From PWXP01 sp040772845 (lineage in GTDB: Bacteria; Planctomycetota; Planctomycetia; Pirellulales; Thermoguttaceae), in NCBI GenBank assembly GCA_040772845.1, contig JAXGXG010000001.1, forward strand, positions 1,116,001-1,180,000: DNA of 64,000 nucleotides, in the 5' to 3' direction. Of this stretch, positions 1 through 8,740 are shown piece after piece; the stretch's first letter is position 1, and the number at the start of each line of letters is the position of its first letter. The position numbers and the translations under genes were made by a program. The notes beneath the pieces were generated by a model. The model did no database searches. It had not been told where the DNA came from and saw only the letters and a program-made list of their open reading frames with translations.

Positions 1-698
1 AGCACACCGGCGTTGATCGTCGTCGTGCCGCTGCTGTAGCCTACATCGTCTGCCGTGGGAGCCGTGCCATGTGCGCCCATGATGGTAACCGTACCGCTCC
101 CATTCTTGATGATGCTCAGTTGATTGGTGTTCCTTCGCACCTGCAAGTCCAGAACATTCGTATTTCCGCTGCCATCGAAGATAACAATCCCGCCGGCGAT
201 ACCGCTCATGATCCCGTGGTCGATGTTAAGCGAGCCCGTACCGTCGTTCTTAAGCGTGTGCGACGCATCGCCGGCAATCCGAAATGAAACACGAGGGCTG
301 GACGAAAACGTGATCGATGCGGTCACGCCGGCATGAATGGTCAGGTCACCACGCAGGTTCATCATCCCGCTATTGATAAACGTATAGGCGGCACACGTCG
401 AACCGGAGAAGTCGAAATCGCCAACGTTTACATCGCCGTTGAGGTCGACGGTCGTTTTGTTACTGGGACCATTGAAGTAAGCATCGTTGCTTGTTGATGG
501 CACTCCATCGCTCCAGTTCGCCGCATTCTTCCAGTCCGCATCGGCCGCGTCTTCCAGCCAATAGGTTACGGCAACCGCCCTGTCGGCAGAAAGTGTTCCC
601 AGAGCAGCAGTCATTACAACAAGAGCCACCATGCCGAACGGCACGGTCTTTGGGCTTATCCAAGAGACGCGCAACCAAGCCGTGGAACGATACGTCAT
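1..698 (-). CDS. Autotransporter-type beta-strand-repeat surface protein, 5' part (runs off left edge)
   Basis: An uninterrupted minus-strand frame runs from ATG at 698 to the window edge (about 232 codons seen). A GGAGGGG Shine-Dalgarno lies 5-6 bases upstream of the ATG, and an earlier ATG at 703 stops at once, so this start is well supported. The protein opens with basic residues and a hydrophobic stretch (about residues 24-40, ending in an Ala-rich region) that looks like a signal peptide. The next part is Gly/Asn/Thr-rich, with a WxNAANWSDGVPS-like opening and repeated short beta-strand units ending in NGSGTVTI. This pattern is known from the autotransporter-associated beta-strand repeats of planctomycete and verrucomicrobial surface proteins. 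I infer an exported, probably very long, beta-helical cell-surface protein. No passenger function can be named. Confidence 0.72.
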   Translation of the reverse strand, partial: MTYRSTAWLRVSWISPKTVPFGMVALVVMTAALGTLSADRAVAVTYWLEDAADADWKNAANWSDGVPSTSNDAYFNGPSNKTTVDLNGDVNVGDFDFSGSTCAAYTFINSGMMNLRGDLTIHAGVTASITFSSSPRVSFRIAGDASHTLKNDGTGSLNIDHGIMSGIAGGIVIFDGSGNTNVLDLQVRRNTNQLSIIKNGSGTVTIMGAHGTAPTADDVGYSSGTTTINAGV

Positions 699-1070
699 GA
701 CATCCCCTCCAGACCGAGCGTAATGCAGACTTTCCGTGTTCCTTTCACAGCCCGTCCTTTGCCTGGATCAGGCCACCTTCCAGTCTACTCAAAGCGCCTC
801 GCAACGTCAAACACTCCACCCCCCTCTACCGACGGACTTCCCCCAGCGATTCGAGCGGGCCGAAATGGCACCCTCGATGACCAGCCTCACCCCGGTGCCG
901 CCTTTGGATTCATAGGGTGCGTGGTTGCTTGCATCGCATGCCCCACATGCTGATCGCCCAAGCGCGACGTTTGCAGGCCACGCTATTGACACTCGCCCCG
1001 TGCCGGGTTCACCCACGCGATGGCAGCGCCCAGAGCATCCTTCTCTCTGCTCCCTCCGCTTACGGCCTCC
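699..1070. other. Intergenic region without a supported gene
   Basis: This stretch lies between the end of the sensor kinase and the start of the surface-protein gene, both on the minus strand. Short frames on both strands have no recognisable protein features. It should hold the promoter of the surface-protein gene, but I see no convincing -35/-10 pair. Confidence 0.5.
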
Positions 1071-3062
1071 TCATCCCTCGAGTCGCGGCAAGGTGACGGT
1101 GAAGGTGGCGCCGGTGGGGCCGTTGCTCGGCTGCGTGTTGGATTGTATCTGGATGTCGCCGCAGTGCATCTTGATAATCCCGTACGTGACGGCCAGGCCC
1201 AGCCCCGTGCCCTTGCCAAGCGGTTTGGTGGTGAAGAACGGATCGAAAACCTTCTTCAGATTCTCCTCCGAAATACCGGTGCCCGTATCGCCCACACTCA
1301 GCCAGACCCGATACTCGTCGCCGCCCGTCTCGATGGTCAACGTACCGCCCGATTCCATGGCGTCGATGGCGTTGTTGATCAGGTTGGTCAACACCTGCAC
1401 AATCTGGTCGCGGTCGATCTCGGCAACGCAATCCTCCCTGTGGTGTTCGACCTTGAGTGTGATGCGATCGGGAACCTTGACGGCCTTCAATGCCCGGTCA
1501 GCCAGTTCCCGCACGTCGGCCGGATAGCGGGCGAGCTTATTCTGGCGCGCGAAGTGGAGCAATCCGGCAACGATCTTCTTGCAGCGATCCGCCTGCTCGG
1601 CGATCATTACCAGATCGTCGCGCATGGGCGAGCCCTTCTCGCAACTATCCAACAGCAGGTGGGCGTACATCAACACGACGCCCAAAGGATTATTCACCTC
1701 ATGAGCGATACCGGCGGCAAGCTGGCCCATACTGGCCAGCTTCTCCGACTGCATTAGGGCCTCCTGGGCCTCGGCCAACTGACGGTTGGAGGCTTCCACT
1801 TCCTTCACCGCCTGCCGAAGCTGCTCGATCGTGTGCGGCAGGCACATCTCGCTTTCCGCCAATCCCGTGCAGATGGCAATGGCATGGTCGCGGCACGTAT
1901 CGTAGCCGCAGGCGCCGCAGTTCAGTTCATCCTGGGGAGTGAACTTGCCCATTCTTGCCATGACTTCGTAGAACTGGACGTCCTGCGGCGCCGGAATGCG
2001 TTGGTCGTTGGCCTGGAAAGTGCGCGTCAGGTCGAGTATGGCTGCCCGCTGCATCTCTTCGAGCCAGCGTGCCTGGTCGAGCGTTTCTGCCCGCTTGCAG
2101 ACGTACTGCCGTACCTGGCGGCGACGCCCGAACAAGGGCAACTCCCTGGTAATGCCTGCCCCCATGATGCAGCCCTCGCAACAGAGCGCTTCGAGCAGCT
2201 TGGCGCCCAATTGGCCGCTGGCGAACTCCTTGATGGCTTCCACCACGTGGGTTCGCCCCTGCGTGGCAACCACCTCGCCGGTCATCAGGTCTTCCTGGAT
2301 GCTTGCCGCCTGCAGCATTCCACGACCCACGGGAAATATGCCTCCGATGCCGCCGTGCGGCGAATCAAACTCGCTCGGCTCGACCGTGTCCGCCGTATAC
2401 CCGGCGCGCCCGAACATCTCCCGCAGCTCGGCAAACGTGAGTACGGCATCAACGTCGCCCGCCAGCGAAGGACTGTCGGCCTCGGCCTTCTTGGCAATGC
2501 ACGGCCCGATGAAGACCACGGCGGCCGACGAACCGTAAACCTGTCGCGCAGCCCGCGCCGTGGCAATCATCGGCGAGACAATCGGCGCCAGGCAATCGAT
2601 CAGTTCGGGATAGTAACGCTGAACGTAGCCGATGATCGCCGGGCAACTGGTGGCAATGTAGCGATGCTCGTCCGGCCTGGTCAGAAGCTCGCGATACTCG
2701 CGGGCAACCAGATCCGCGCCAAAACTGACCTCCAACACCCGCCGGAACCCCAACCGGCGAATCATCCCGACGAGCTGCTGGTAGTCGATCTCACCGAACT
2801 CGGCGGGAAAGCTCGGCGCCACGCAGGCTGCCACCTGCCGCCCCGACGCGAGCAGGGCATCGACCTTATCGATACTCGTAACCGGCTGCTTGGCCCCCTG
2901 CGAGCAGACGCGTACACAGTTGCCGCACGCGATACACCGCTCGGCAATGATCTCCGCCTGCCCGGTGGAGATGCGAATCGCCTTTGCCGGACATTCCCGC
3001 ACGCACGTATAGCACATGCGGCAACGTTCCTTCAGAGTTGTAATGTATGCAGTCACTTCCAT
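1071..3062 (-). CDS. [FeFe]-hydrogenase-like sensor histidine kinase
   Basis: This 663-residue soluble protein fuses an iron-sulfur and H-cluster-like sensor to a histidine kinase. Two [4Fe-4S] ferredoxin motifs are at Cys14/17/20/24 and Cys43/46/49/53. An [FeFe]-hydrogenase large-subunit domain follows, with reduced H-cluster motifs: TSCP (Cys140), GPCIAKK (Cys188) and a CCEGC motif near residue 300. All four cluster-binding cysteines are present, but the usual TSCCP is TSCP, so the proton-relay cysteine of catalytic enzymes is absent. A further Fe-S domain (NCGACGYDTC) precedes a coiled coil, an H-box (HEVNNPL), an N-box (LINNAIDAM) and glycine boxes (DTGTGI, GLGLAV). This fits the sensory (group C-type) [FeFe] hydrogenases, so H2 or redox sensing with phosphotransfer is inferred. 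No adjacent response regulator is present; a single-domain receiver lies 10 kb away. Confidence 0.88.
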   Translation of the reverse strand: MEVTAYITTLKERCRMCYTCVRECPAKAIRISTGQAEIIAERCIACGNCVRVCSQGAKQPVTSIDKVDALLASGRQVAACVAPSFPAEFGEIDYQQLVGMIRRLGFRRVLEVSFGADLVAREYRELLTRPDEHRYIATSCPAIIGYVQRYYPELIDCLAPIVSPMIATARAARQVYGSSAAVVFIGPCIAKKAEADSPSLAGDVDAVLTFAELREMFGRAGYTADTVEPSEFDSPHGGIGGIFPVGRGMLQAASIQEDLMTGEVVATQGRTHVVEAIKEFASGQLGAKLLEALCCEGCIMGAGITRELPLFGRRRQVRQYVCKRAETLDQARWLEEMQRAAILDLTRTFQANDQRIPAPQDVQFYEVMARMGKFTPQDELNCGACGYDTCRDHAIAICTGLAESEMCLPHTIEQLRQAVKEVEASNRQLAEAQEALMQSEKLASMGQLAAGIAHEVNNPLGVVLMYAHLLLDSCEKGSPMRDDLVMIAEQADRCKKIVAGLLHFARQNKLARYPADVRELADRALKAVKVPDRITLKVEHHREDCVAEIDRDQIVQVLTNLINNAIDAMESGGTLTIETGGDEYRVWLSVGDTGTGISEENLKKVFDPFFTTKPLGKGTGLGLAVTYGIIKMHCGDIQIQSNTQPSNGPTGATFTVTLPRLEG

Positions 3063-3227
3063 CCCAGAAGATCCTCAACGACTCCATGGCGGGAAAACAA
3101 CCATTGTGTCATGAAAAGGGTGCGTATTCCGTACCATAACCTCGTCCCTGCCGCCCCAAACGGCCTCTTCAGACCAACCGAACATAGCGAAGCCAGGCAA
3201 CCGCGTCAAGAGCGAGAAAGGCCCCGT

Positions 3228-3250
3228 ATTGCGAAAGGGTGCAGGAACGG
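3228..3250. repeat. Left IS end: 9-bp target duplication plus inverted repeat
   Basis: ATTGCGAAA (3228-3236) is directly followed by the terminal inverted repeat GGGTGCAGGAACGG (3237-3250). The same nine bases follow the right end of the element. Confidence 0.93.
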
Positions 3251-4996
3251 ACTTCGGCGGGTTGGAGGGGACTGGAAACTCGGGTGGCGGATTTTGCCAG
3301 GACAGGTTAGATTTTGGGGCGTACCTGGGCAATCTGGTAATTTTGGAAAGGAATCTGCCATGAGCAAGGTCGCTCGAAACGAGGATTTGGAACTGACGGC
3401 GGAGGAGAAGGAGAAGTTCAGCGAATTGGTGGCATTGCTGGCAAGGCATGGTTTTGGCGAGGCAGGACCGCCGCGGGAAACCACGTTTGCCCAGATCGAG
3501 AAGTTTGGTCACCAAGCCGGGCAGATGCTGGCCCGCGCGATCGACGTTCGGCTGGCCGAGCAACATGCGATGCACTTTGCGGGCGAAGAACCCTGTCCGA
3601 TCTGTGGCGAGAAGCACCTCCCGAAAGACAACCCGCATGATTTGGGGTTACAGACCGAAGACGGCGAGGTCGGGCTTCGCGAGCCGGCCTTCCGCTGCCC
3701 GCCCTGTGAGCGGGATTTTTTTCCCTCAACGCATCCCGCTGGGGATTGACGGCGGTTCGGCCAGTCCGGCCGTGTTGGAAAAGAAGGTGCTTGCCGTCGC
3801 CTATGCTCCGTCGTACTCGATTGGCGAACTGGTGCTGCGAAAGATTGGCGGCATCGGGATCACCGGTCGCGGGTTGAACAAGACGGGGGTGAAGATCGGT
3901 GCGGAAATGGTGCGAGAGCGTGATGCGAGGATCGAGGCGTACTTCGATCAACCGCTGCCGCGACAGCACGCCCAGCCGAAGACGCCGATCGAGTTGGCGT
4001 GCGTCAGCGTCGACGGCGGACGGATGCAAACGCGCGACGAAGGGGGCGGCAAGGGGGTGCATCATCCGCATTGGCGAGAGAACAAGAACGCCCTGTTTTT
4101 GCGGATGAAAAGCCGTTGTTTCACCGACGATCCACATCCCGACTTGCCCGCGTGCTTCGCCAATCGGGAACGGATGAAGAAGTTGTTGTCGGGTGTTGGC
4201 GAGGAGAATGTGCCGCTCACTGCAGCCGAGGAAACGGCTTCTCGCACCGGCATCGCCGAGGAACACGTCGCAAACGACTGGCATCCCGAGCGACTCTTCC
4301 GTACCTGCCTCAGTTCACTGGAGGACAGCGATGCCTTCGGACGCATGATGGAGGTGGAAGCCGATGCTCGCGGCTTTTATCATGCCGCCAAGAAAGCCTT
4401 CGTAAGCGATGGACTGCCGTACAACTGGACGATTCAGCAGCGTCACTTTCGCGACTTCACGCCGATCCTCGATTTCGTGCATGCCATCGAACACCTGTAC
4501 GAAGCAGCCCGCTCCGTCTCTGACGACGCCCAGCGGCGCTGGACGGACTATCTCCGCTGGGCACGCGACTGTTGGGGCGGGAACGTTCTCTCGGTGGTCG
4601 CCGAACTTCGCGAGCATCAGCGGCGGGTGGGTTTGCCTCAGAAGGATTGTGAAAAGACCGACCCGCGAAAAGTCCTTGCTGACGCGATTGGTTACTTCCA
4701 GAACAATCTCCCGCGCATGAACTATCCAGCGTATCGTCGGCAAGGGCTGCCGATCACTTCGGCACACATGGAGTCGCTGGTCAAAGAGATCAACGCCCGG
4801 GTGAAAGGAACCGAGAAGTTCTGGAACGACGGGGCCAGTGGCGAAGCGATCCTGCAAATCCGGGCTGCCGTCCTGTGCGAGGATGACCGCCTAAGCAACT
4901 TCTTGCACAGTCGCCCAGGCCACCCCTTCCACCCTAATGTCCCCCGGTACCCTTCGCTAACAACCGCCGGCTAAAAAGGAGCCCGTTCCTGCACCC
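3237..4996 (+). mobile_element. ISKra4-like insertion sequence, complete, with target-site duplication
   Basis: The 1760-bp element is bounded by perfect 14-bp inverted repeats (GGGTGCAGGAACGG at 3237-3250, its complement at 4983-4996). The repeats extend to 17 bp with one mismatch. The 9-bp direct repeat ATTGCGAAA sits immediately outside both ends. The single gene inside encodes an ISKra4-type transposase. The intact duplication and near-perfect ends point to a fairly recent insertion. The site is the intergenic region upstream of the hydrogenase-like sensor kinase, so it may have altered that gene's promoter. Confidence 0.93.
3360..4974 (+). pseudogene. ISKra4-family transposase, split by a frameshift at a T7 run
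   Basis: The frame starts at ATG 3360 with AAAGGA 8 bases upstream and is read to a T7 run at 3716-3722. It would then stop at 3747-3749. Dropping one T continues the protein to 4974, giving about 537 residues. The join restores CPPCERDFFPQRIPLGIDGG, which matches the family's usual zinc-finger and conserved block. Visible elements are a CPICGEKH zinc motif, the CPPC pair and the VSVDGGRMQTR block. The shift is either an inactivating T insertion or a site for transcriptional or ribosomal slippage, since homopolymers of this length are known slippage sites. The perfect IS ends and clean downstream frame argue against long decay. Confidence 0.85.
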
Positions 4997-5005
4997 ATTG
5001 CGAAA
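4983..5005. repeat. Right IS end: inverted repeat plus 9-bp target duplication
   Basis: CCGTTCCTGCACCC (4983-4996) is the exact complement of the left terminal repeat. It is followed by ATTGCGAAA (4997-5005), the second copy of the target duplication. Confidence 0.93.
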
Positions 5006-5959
5006 CCACGCTTCTCTGCTTCCTCCTGTTCATTCTCTTCCTTGTCTTCGCGCTGGCGTCAATGGCGACTCCATTCGGAAAGATAGTCGGCAAGGCGATG
5101 CTCCCGGCCTGCCGGTGGGAGCTTCGCGGTTTCTGCCGCCGACGCACGCCCCTCCGAGTCGTGAACCTTCCGGACACAATCGGCTCGGAGAGGCGATCGA
5201 CAAAGCCGCGTCCCCCCACAAGCACGCAGCGCGAGCAAATGGATCGGGCGTTTTGGGCGCCTCGTTTCCGGTCCTTAACGGACCCACTCGCTTGCGCTTC
5301 GAGCTTGTACGCGCTGCCGCGTCCCCCTACAAGCACGCAGCGCCAGCAAGTGGATCGCGCGTCCCGATTTGCCATCGCCTAAGCATCTGTGACCTCTCCC
5401 GTCTATCCGTGTTCCGTCCGTGCTTCATCCGTGGCTTTTCATCCAACCACCGCGGCCCCAACCTCCGGTCTTCTTTGCGTCTTCGCGCCTTGGCGTCTTC
5501 GCGTTAAGCGGTTGTTCCGCTTCCGGGGGCAAACTGCAAAGTAGCAGGCACGCTCCGTCGTGCCGTCCGCCGCGTTGCGCCCAGCCTCAACCCAGACGCG
5601 TAGCCTGCACCCTCTACACGTTCCTGGCTTCTCATCCAACCACCGCGGCCCCAATCTCCGCTCTTCTTTGCGTCTTCGCGCCTTGGCGTCTTTGCGTTAA
5701 GCGGTTCTCCCGCTTCTGGGTGCACTGCAGCAAAGTAGCAGGCACGCTCCGTCGTGCCGTCCGCCGAGTTGCGCCCAGCCTCAACCCAGACGCGTAGTCT
5801 GCACCCAGAAAGGTAAGAGCCCGTTAAGCGTTCCGGCCATCGCGAGCTGCAGGTGGAGGGAACGTCAACGCAAAGCCGCGAAGCCGCCAGGACGCAAGGA
5901 GGCCGGCATAAAGGAGGCAAGATCAGCATAGAAGCCACAAGCCTTCGCCCAACCTGTGC
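5006..5959. other. Repeat-rich intergenic region
   Basis: No supported gene. The sequence consists of direct repeats and low-complexity C/T-rich text. A unit containing ACAAGCACGCAGCG occurs twice about 111 bp apart (near 5218 and 5329). The phrase CTTTGCGTCTTCGCGCCTTGGCGTC recurs here and again near 8170 in a diverged form, so this DNA shares ancestry with the later debris. The tandem duplication inside it is listed separately. Confidence 0.55.
5433..5806. repeat. Tandem duplication of about 180 bp (period 193 bp)
   Basis: Copy 1 (5433-5612) and copy 2 (5626-5806) run from GGCTT(T/C)TCATCCAACC to GCGTAG(C/T)CTGCACCC with few differences. The unit is non-coding on both strands and contains the string GTAGCAGGCACGCTCCGTCG in each copy. 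Confidence 0.85.
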
Positions 5960-6125
5960 TTACCTGCCGCTTGAGAATCACGGCGTCGAGAAGGCCATTG
6001 GCGTTCACATCGATGAACCGGGCCGTGCGGTTACCTTCGGCCCAGTAGGAATAGGACAAAACGCCGTCGAAGAGAAGTTGGTTGTTCGCGCCGGTGAGGT
6101 AGGTCGCGCCGTTGGCGCGGACGAG
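5960..6125 (-). pseudogene. Rhs/YD-repeat fragment
   Basis: In minus-strand translation this short piece reads as a YD-type unit, with LLFDGVLSYSYWAEGNRTAR followed by FIDVNANGLLDA. This is the typical planctomycete Rhs motif in which YDAEGNRTAR is expected. It has no start, no core and no continuation in either direction. It lies downstream of the orphan Rhs tip and its putative immunity gene, the usual position of displaced older Rhs cassettes. I regard it as a relic. Confidence 0.6.
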
Positions 6126-6170
6126 ACTCAAATCCCGCCTGCAGCCCGAATCGGCCGCAATCCAAGACGT

Positions 6171-6203
6171 CAACCACGAAAGACACGAATCACACGAAAG
6201 TGG
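6171..6203. repeat. CACGAAAGACACGAA-type intergenic repeat, copy 1
   Basis: The text AACCACGAAAGACACGAA followed by TCACACGAAA is present here. An almost identical copy is at 8320-8352. The short period (about 10 bases) of the ACACGAA word suggests a dispersed low-complexity element. Confidence 0.7.
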
Positions 6204-6323
6204 CCGTCAACATCCCGTTCTCTGTTTCCTGCGTTTCCTTCTGTTCATTTCCTTACTGCATTACATACAAGAAAAGGCCATGCACTATCCCTTAACGTCT
6301 AAAGGCGCTCTGACCCCAAAGTC

Positions 6324-6704
6324 CTATACGCCCCCCCTCCTGTAAAGGGCTCGCCCTAGCGGTGGAGCGTCGAGGGGCCACCCAAACGTGGACAGGACAT
6401 CGGCCGCCAACTGGCGTACCTCGGTCCACTTCGGCTGATTGAGGCATTCCGGGCCTAACCAGAGTTCCGGCTTTTCCGGTCCGCTCATCTCATCTAGAAG
6501 CTGATTCAAGGCCACAACCGCCTGACGCTGTTGCCGCGAACACGAATCGCCAAAGTTTGATTCAAACGTTTTCCACCAGTTGTCAAAATCGAGGGCAAGC
6601 TCGTCGGCGACAACGACAAACGGTGGAAACAGCGTGAGCTGTACGTCGGCGGGCTGGGCCAGAGCCTGCACGGCCCATTGGAATTGATGTTTGATGACAT
6701 CCAT
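6324..6704 (-). CDS. Small acidic protein downstream of Rhs toxin tip, putative immunity protein
   Basis: The predicted product is 126 residues, unrecognised, without signal peptide or membrane segment. It is rich in Trp, Pro and acidic residues, which is common among soluble immunity proteins. I chose ATG 6704 because GGAG lies 8 bases upstream; ATG 6710 and a longer frame from 6779 are alternatives. It begins about 200 bases after the orphan Rhs C-terminal domain on the same strand, the classic toxin-immunity order. The assignment as immunity protein rests on position only. Confidence 0.55.
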   Translation of the reverse strand: MDVIKHQFQWAVQALAQPADVQLTLFPPFVVVADELALDFDNWWKTFESNFGDSCSRQQRQAVVALNQLLDEMSGPEKPELWLGPECLNQPKWTEVRQLAADVLSTFGWPLDAPPLGRALYRRGGV

Positions 6705-6905
6705 TGACATTGCTCCAACGTTGGGTTGGCCCTTCTTCCGATCTCTGAGTACGAATAATACCAACTCTTGGTCCCTCACTTCCTCACGCGTTCAGATGAC
6801 ACTGACTCCTACTAAATCGTACAGTGGTCGTCAATTCGCCGCCACGCTGTGCGATATGCGCGTTCAACAACGAATAACTTCGAGCCACCCAACTGCCATC
6901 CAGAT

Positions 6906-7832
6906 TTAGAACTTGATCTTCTCCTTTCTCGCTTGTTCGAGGTCAGCCTGTGCCCAATCGAAAAGCCACGTGAAATAACCGGTCACCCATGCACCCCAGC
7001 CAATTGGACTTACCTCGTACACCAATTGTCTCGCGCCGGCATTGTAGTCCCCCGCCATTGCCTCCGCCGCGCCTGGAACCAGGCACACCACGCCCGCACC
7101 GACGGTTTCTTCGACCGTGCGCAGGATTCCCGACTTTCCGTTACTAAATTTCCAGTAGGCATCCGGACCATGATGCCCTCCACCCGGGTGCCACTCAAGA
7201 AAAGTGTCGGTTGGCTTTCCATCTATCATCTCACATAGGATCAGTCCACCTCCCTCCTCAAGTGGTTTGCCAGCCCGCGAGCCTCGGCCTAAGGTCTCCT
7301 CAACCCACCCCATTTTCTTCAACGCTCGTATGATTTCCTGCGCCTTTTGGGAATTTGGGTGGTGCTTCTTCAGCGTGTCCAGCAACTCCGTTGCAAGCGT
7401 CCTTGCGGCACGCTCACATGTTTCCCTACTCCATCGTTTTCCGAGTATTCTGCCTATACCCTCCCAAGGACTGAGCCCGCTCGGATCAACCCAGTTCACC
7501 GGGTCATTCCCGCAGTATCGGTAGAGATTCCCATCACCTCCTTCGAAACCAATCGGGTCCTCGGTCAGCCAGCATCCTAACTCGAGATTGTACCAGCGGC
7601 TGAGGTTGTTCTGCAAGCCGGTGGCTTCGTCGAAGAGGCGGCCGGTGTTGTGTTCGTGCTCGTGCTCGTAATCGTAATCGGAACGCACGCGCGACGTTTG
7701 GTCCGGCATCCAAGCCTGACGTTGGACCGGAGAGAACAAAGGCAACGGCGGTGTGGTAAGAGACGAAAACGGTGATGAATCACCGTACTCCATAAGACGA
7801 TAACGCGTGGGTGAACCCGAATGCCGAGACAT
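6906..7832 (-). CDS. Orphan Rhs tip with C-terminal toxin-like domain
   Basis: The frame carries only the end of an Rhs protein. After about 55 residues of unrelated sequence from the flanking repeats comes the conserved Rhs core (TGLQNNLSRWYNLELG, then DPIGFEGGDGNLYRYCGNDP, then VDPSGL). About 190 variable residues follow. The tail contains an EWHPGGGHHGPDAYWKFS block rich in His, Asp and Gly that resembles catalytic motifs of polymorphic nuclease toxins, although I cannot name the family. In the tail a GAGVVCLVPGAAEAMAG segment is hydrophobic. No YD-repeat shell is attached upstream, so this is a displaced cassette that could serve as a recombination donor or be silent. The start at 7832 is unsupported by a Shine-Dalgarno. 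Confidence 0.68.
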   Translation of the reverse strand: MSRHSGSPTRYRLMEYGDSSPFSSLTTPPLPLFSPVQRQAWMPDQTSRVRSDYDYEHEHEHNTGRLFDEATGLQNNLSRWYNLELGCWLTEDPIGFEGGDGNLYRYCGNDPVNWVDPSGLSPWEGIGRILGKRWSRETCERAARTLATELLDTLKKHHPNSQKAQEIIRALKKMGWVEETLGRGSRAGKPLEEGGGLILCEMIDGKPTDTFLEWHPGGGHHGPDAYWKFSNGKSGILRTVEETVGAGVVCLVPGAAEAMAGDYNAGARQLVYEVSPIGWGAWVTGYFTWLFDWAQADLEQARKEKIKF

Positions 7833-8319
7833 TCGGAACCACCCACCCTACGATCGACTCGGAGAGTCGAACGACGAGGATGGGTGGGGGCGGGGAGGGA
7901 AGGAGTCTCGGCCGCGCAAGACCTTCGATTACGAGCACCGCTAAAGCTGAGCACGAGCACGACTGCAAAGTTCGTGCTCGACAACATTTCTTTCTCTGCG
8001 TCCTTCGTTTCCTCCTGTTCGTTCTCTTCTTCGTCTTCGCGTTGGCGTCAATCGTGCCGCAATTCAGCAGACCAGCAGGAGACCGCAAACGACATCAAGC
8101 AAGAACTCCCTCGCCCGTCTGTGTTGTATTCATAGTCTGCCATCCAGCCTCCGCAGTTACAGTATTCGCCGGTCTTCCTTTGCGTCTTCGCGCCTCGGCG
8201 TCTTTGCGTTAAGCGTTCCGGCCGCCGCAGTAGAGACGATTTCAACACAAAGCCGCAAAGCCCAGTGTCTCAAGTTCGCAGTTTTGCCTTCAGGCGGCTT
8301 GCCCAGTGTCGCCCAGGAC

Positions 8320-8352
8320 AAGAACCACGAAAGACACGAAACACACGAAAAG
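8320..8352. repeat. CACGAAAGACACGAA-type intergenic repeat, copy 2
   Basis: This is near-identical to the copy at 6171-6203, reading AACCACGAAAGACACGAA and then ACACACGAAA. Confidence 0.7.
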
Positions 8353-8440
8353 CAGAGCGGATATTGAACAGACGCCTGCAGAGGAAACGGAGGGATCGTT
8401 GCCCTTGTTGCCCAGCAAGAACAACACGCTTTCCATCTCC

Positions 8441-8470
8441 GATTAGTGAAGATTAGCGAAGATTAGTGTT
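8441..8470. repeat. Three 10-bp direct repeats
   Basis: GATTAGTGAA, GATTAGCGAA and GATTAGTGTT follow one another without gaps. Confidence 0.8.
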
Positions 8471-8740
8471 CCCTCCCTCTTCAGTTTGCCAGCAACACGA
8501 ATTGGCGCTGATTGACAAGGATGGGCGGGAAGGGAAGGAGTTTCGACCGCGCAAGACCTTCGATTACGAGTACGAGCACCGCTGAAGCTGAGCACGAACA
8601 CGATGTGAAAGACCGCCGGAAGGCGGAACTACGAACGGATGGGGGGCAGGTGTGGAAACTGGCGGGCATTTCGCAGACAATGGGCAGGAGGAAGAGGTGG
8701 CGACAACGAGCAAGTCTGATTATCCGCAGGAGGACGCGTT

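Larger units (their letters stand above)
7833..8740. other. Repeat-rich intergenic region
   Basis: No supported gene on either strand. It holds a CGACTCGGAGAGTCG palindrome near 7856, C/T-rich text shared with 5.0-5.1 kb and 6.2 kb, a second CACGAAAGACACGAA copy (8320-8352), three 10-bp repeats (8441-8470) and a GACCGCCGGAAGGCGGAAC element near 8609. The block GAAGGAGT(C/T)TCG...GCAAGACCTTCGATTACGAG occurs twice (7898-7938 and 8536-8570), so part of it is duplicated. Confidence 0.6.

Noticed and set aside
1020..3359. Long plus-strand frames opposite the sensor kinase
   Set aside because: They have no domains and mirror the kinase codons in high-GC DNA; the real plus-strand gene begins only at 3360 in the IS.
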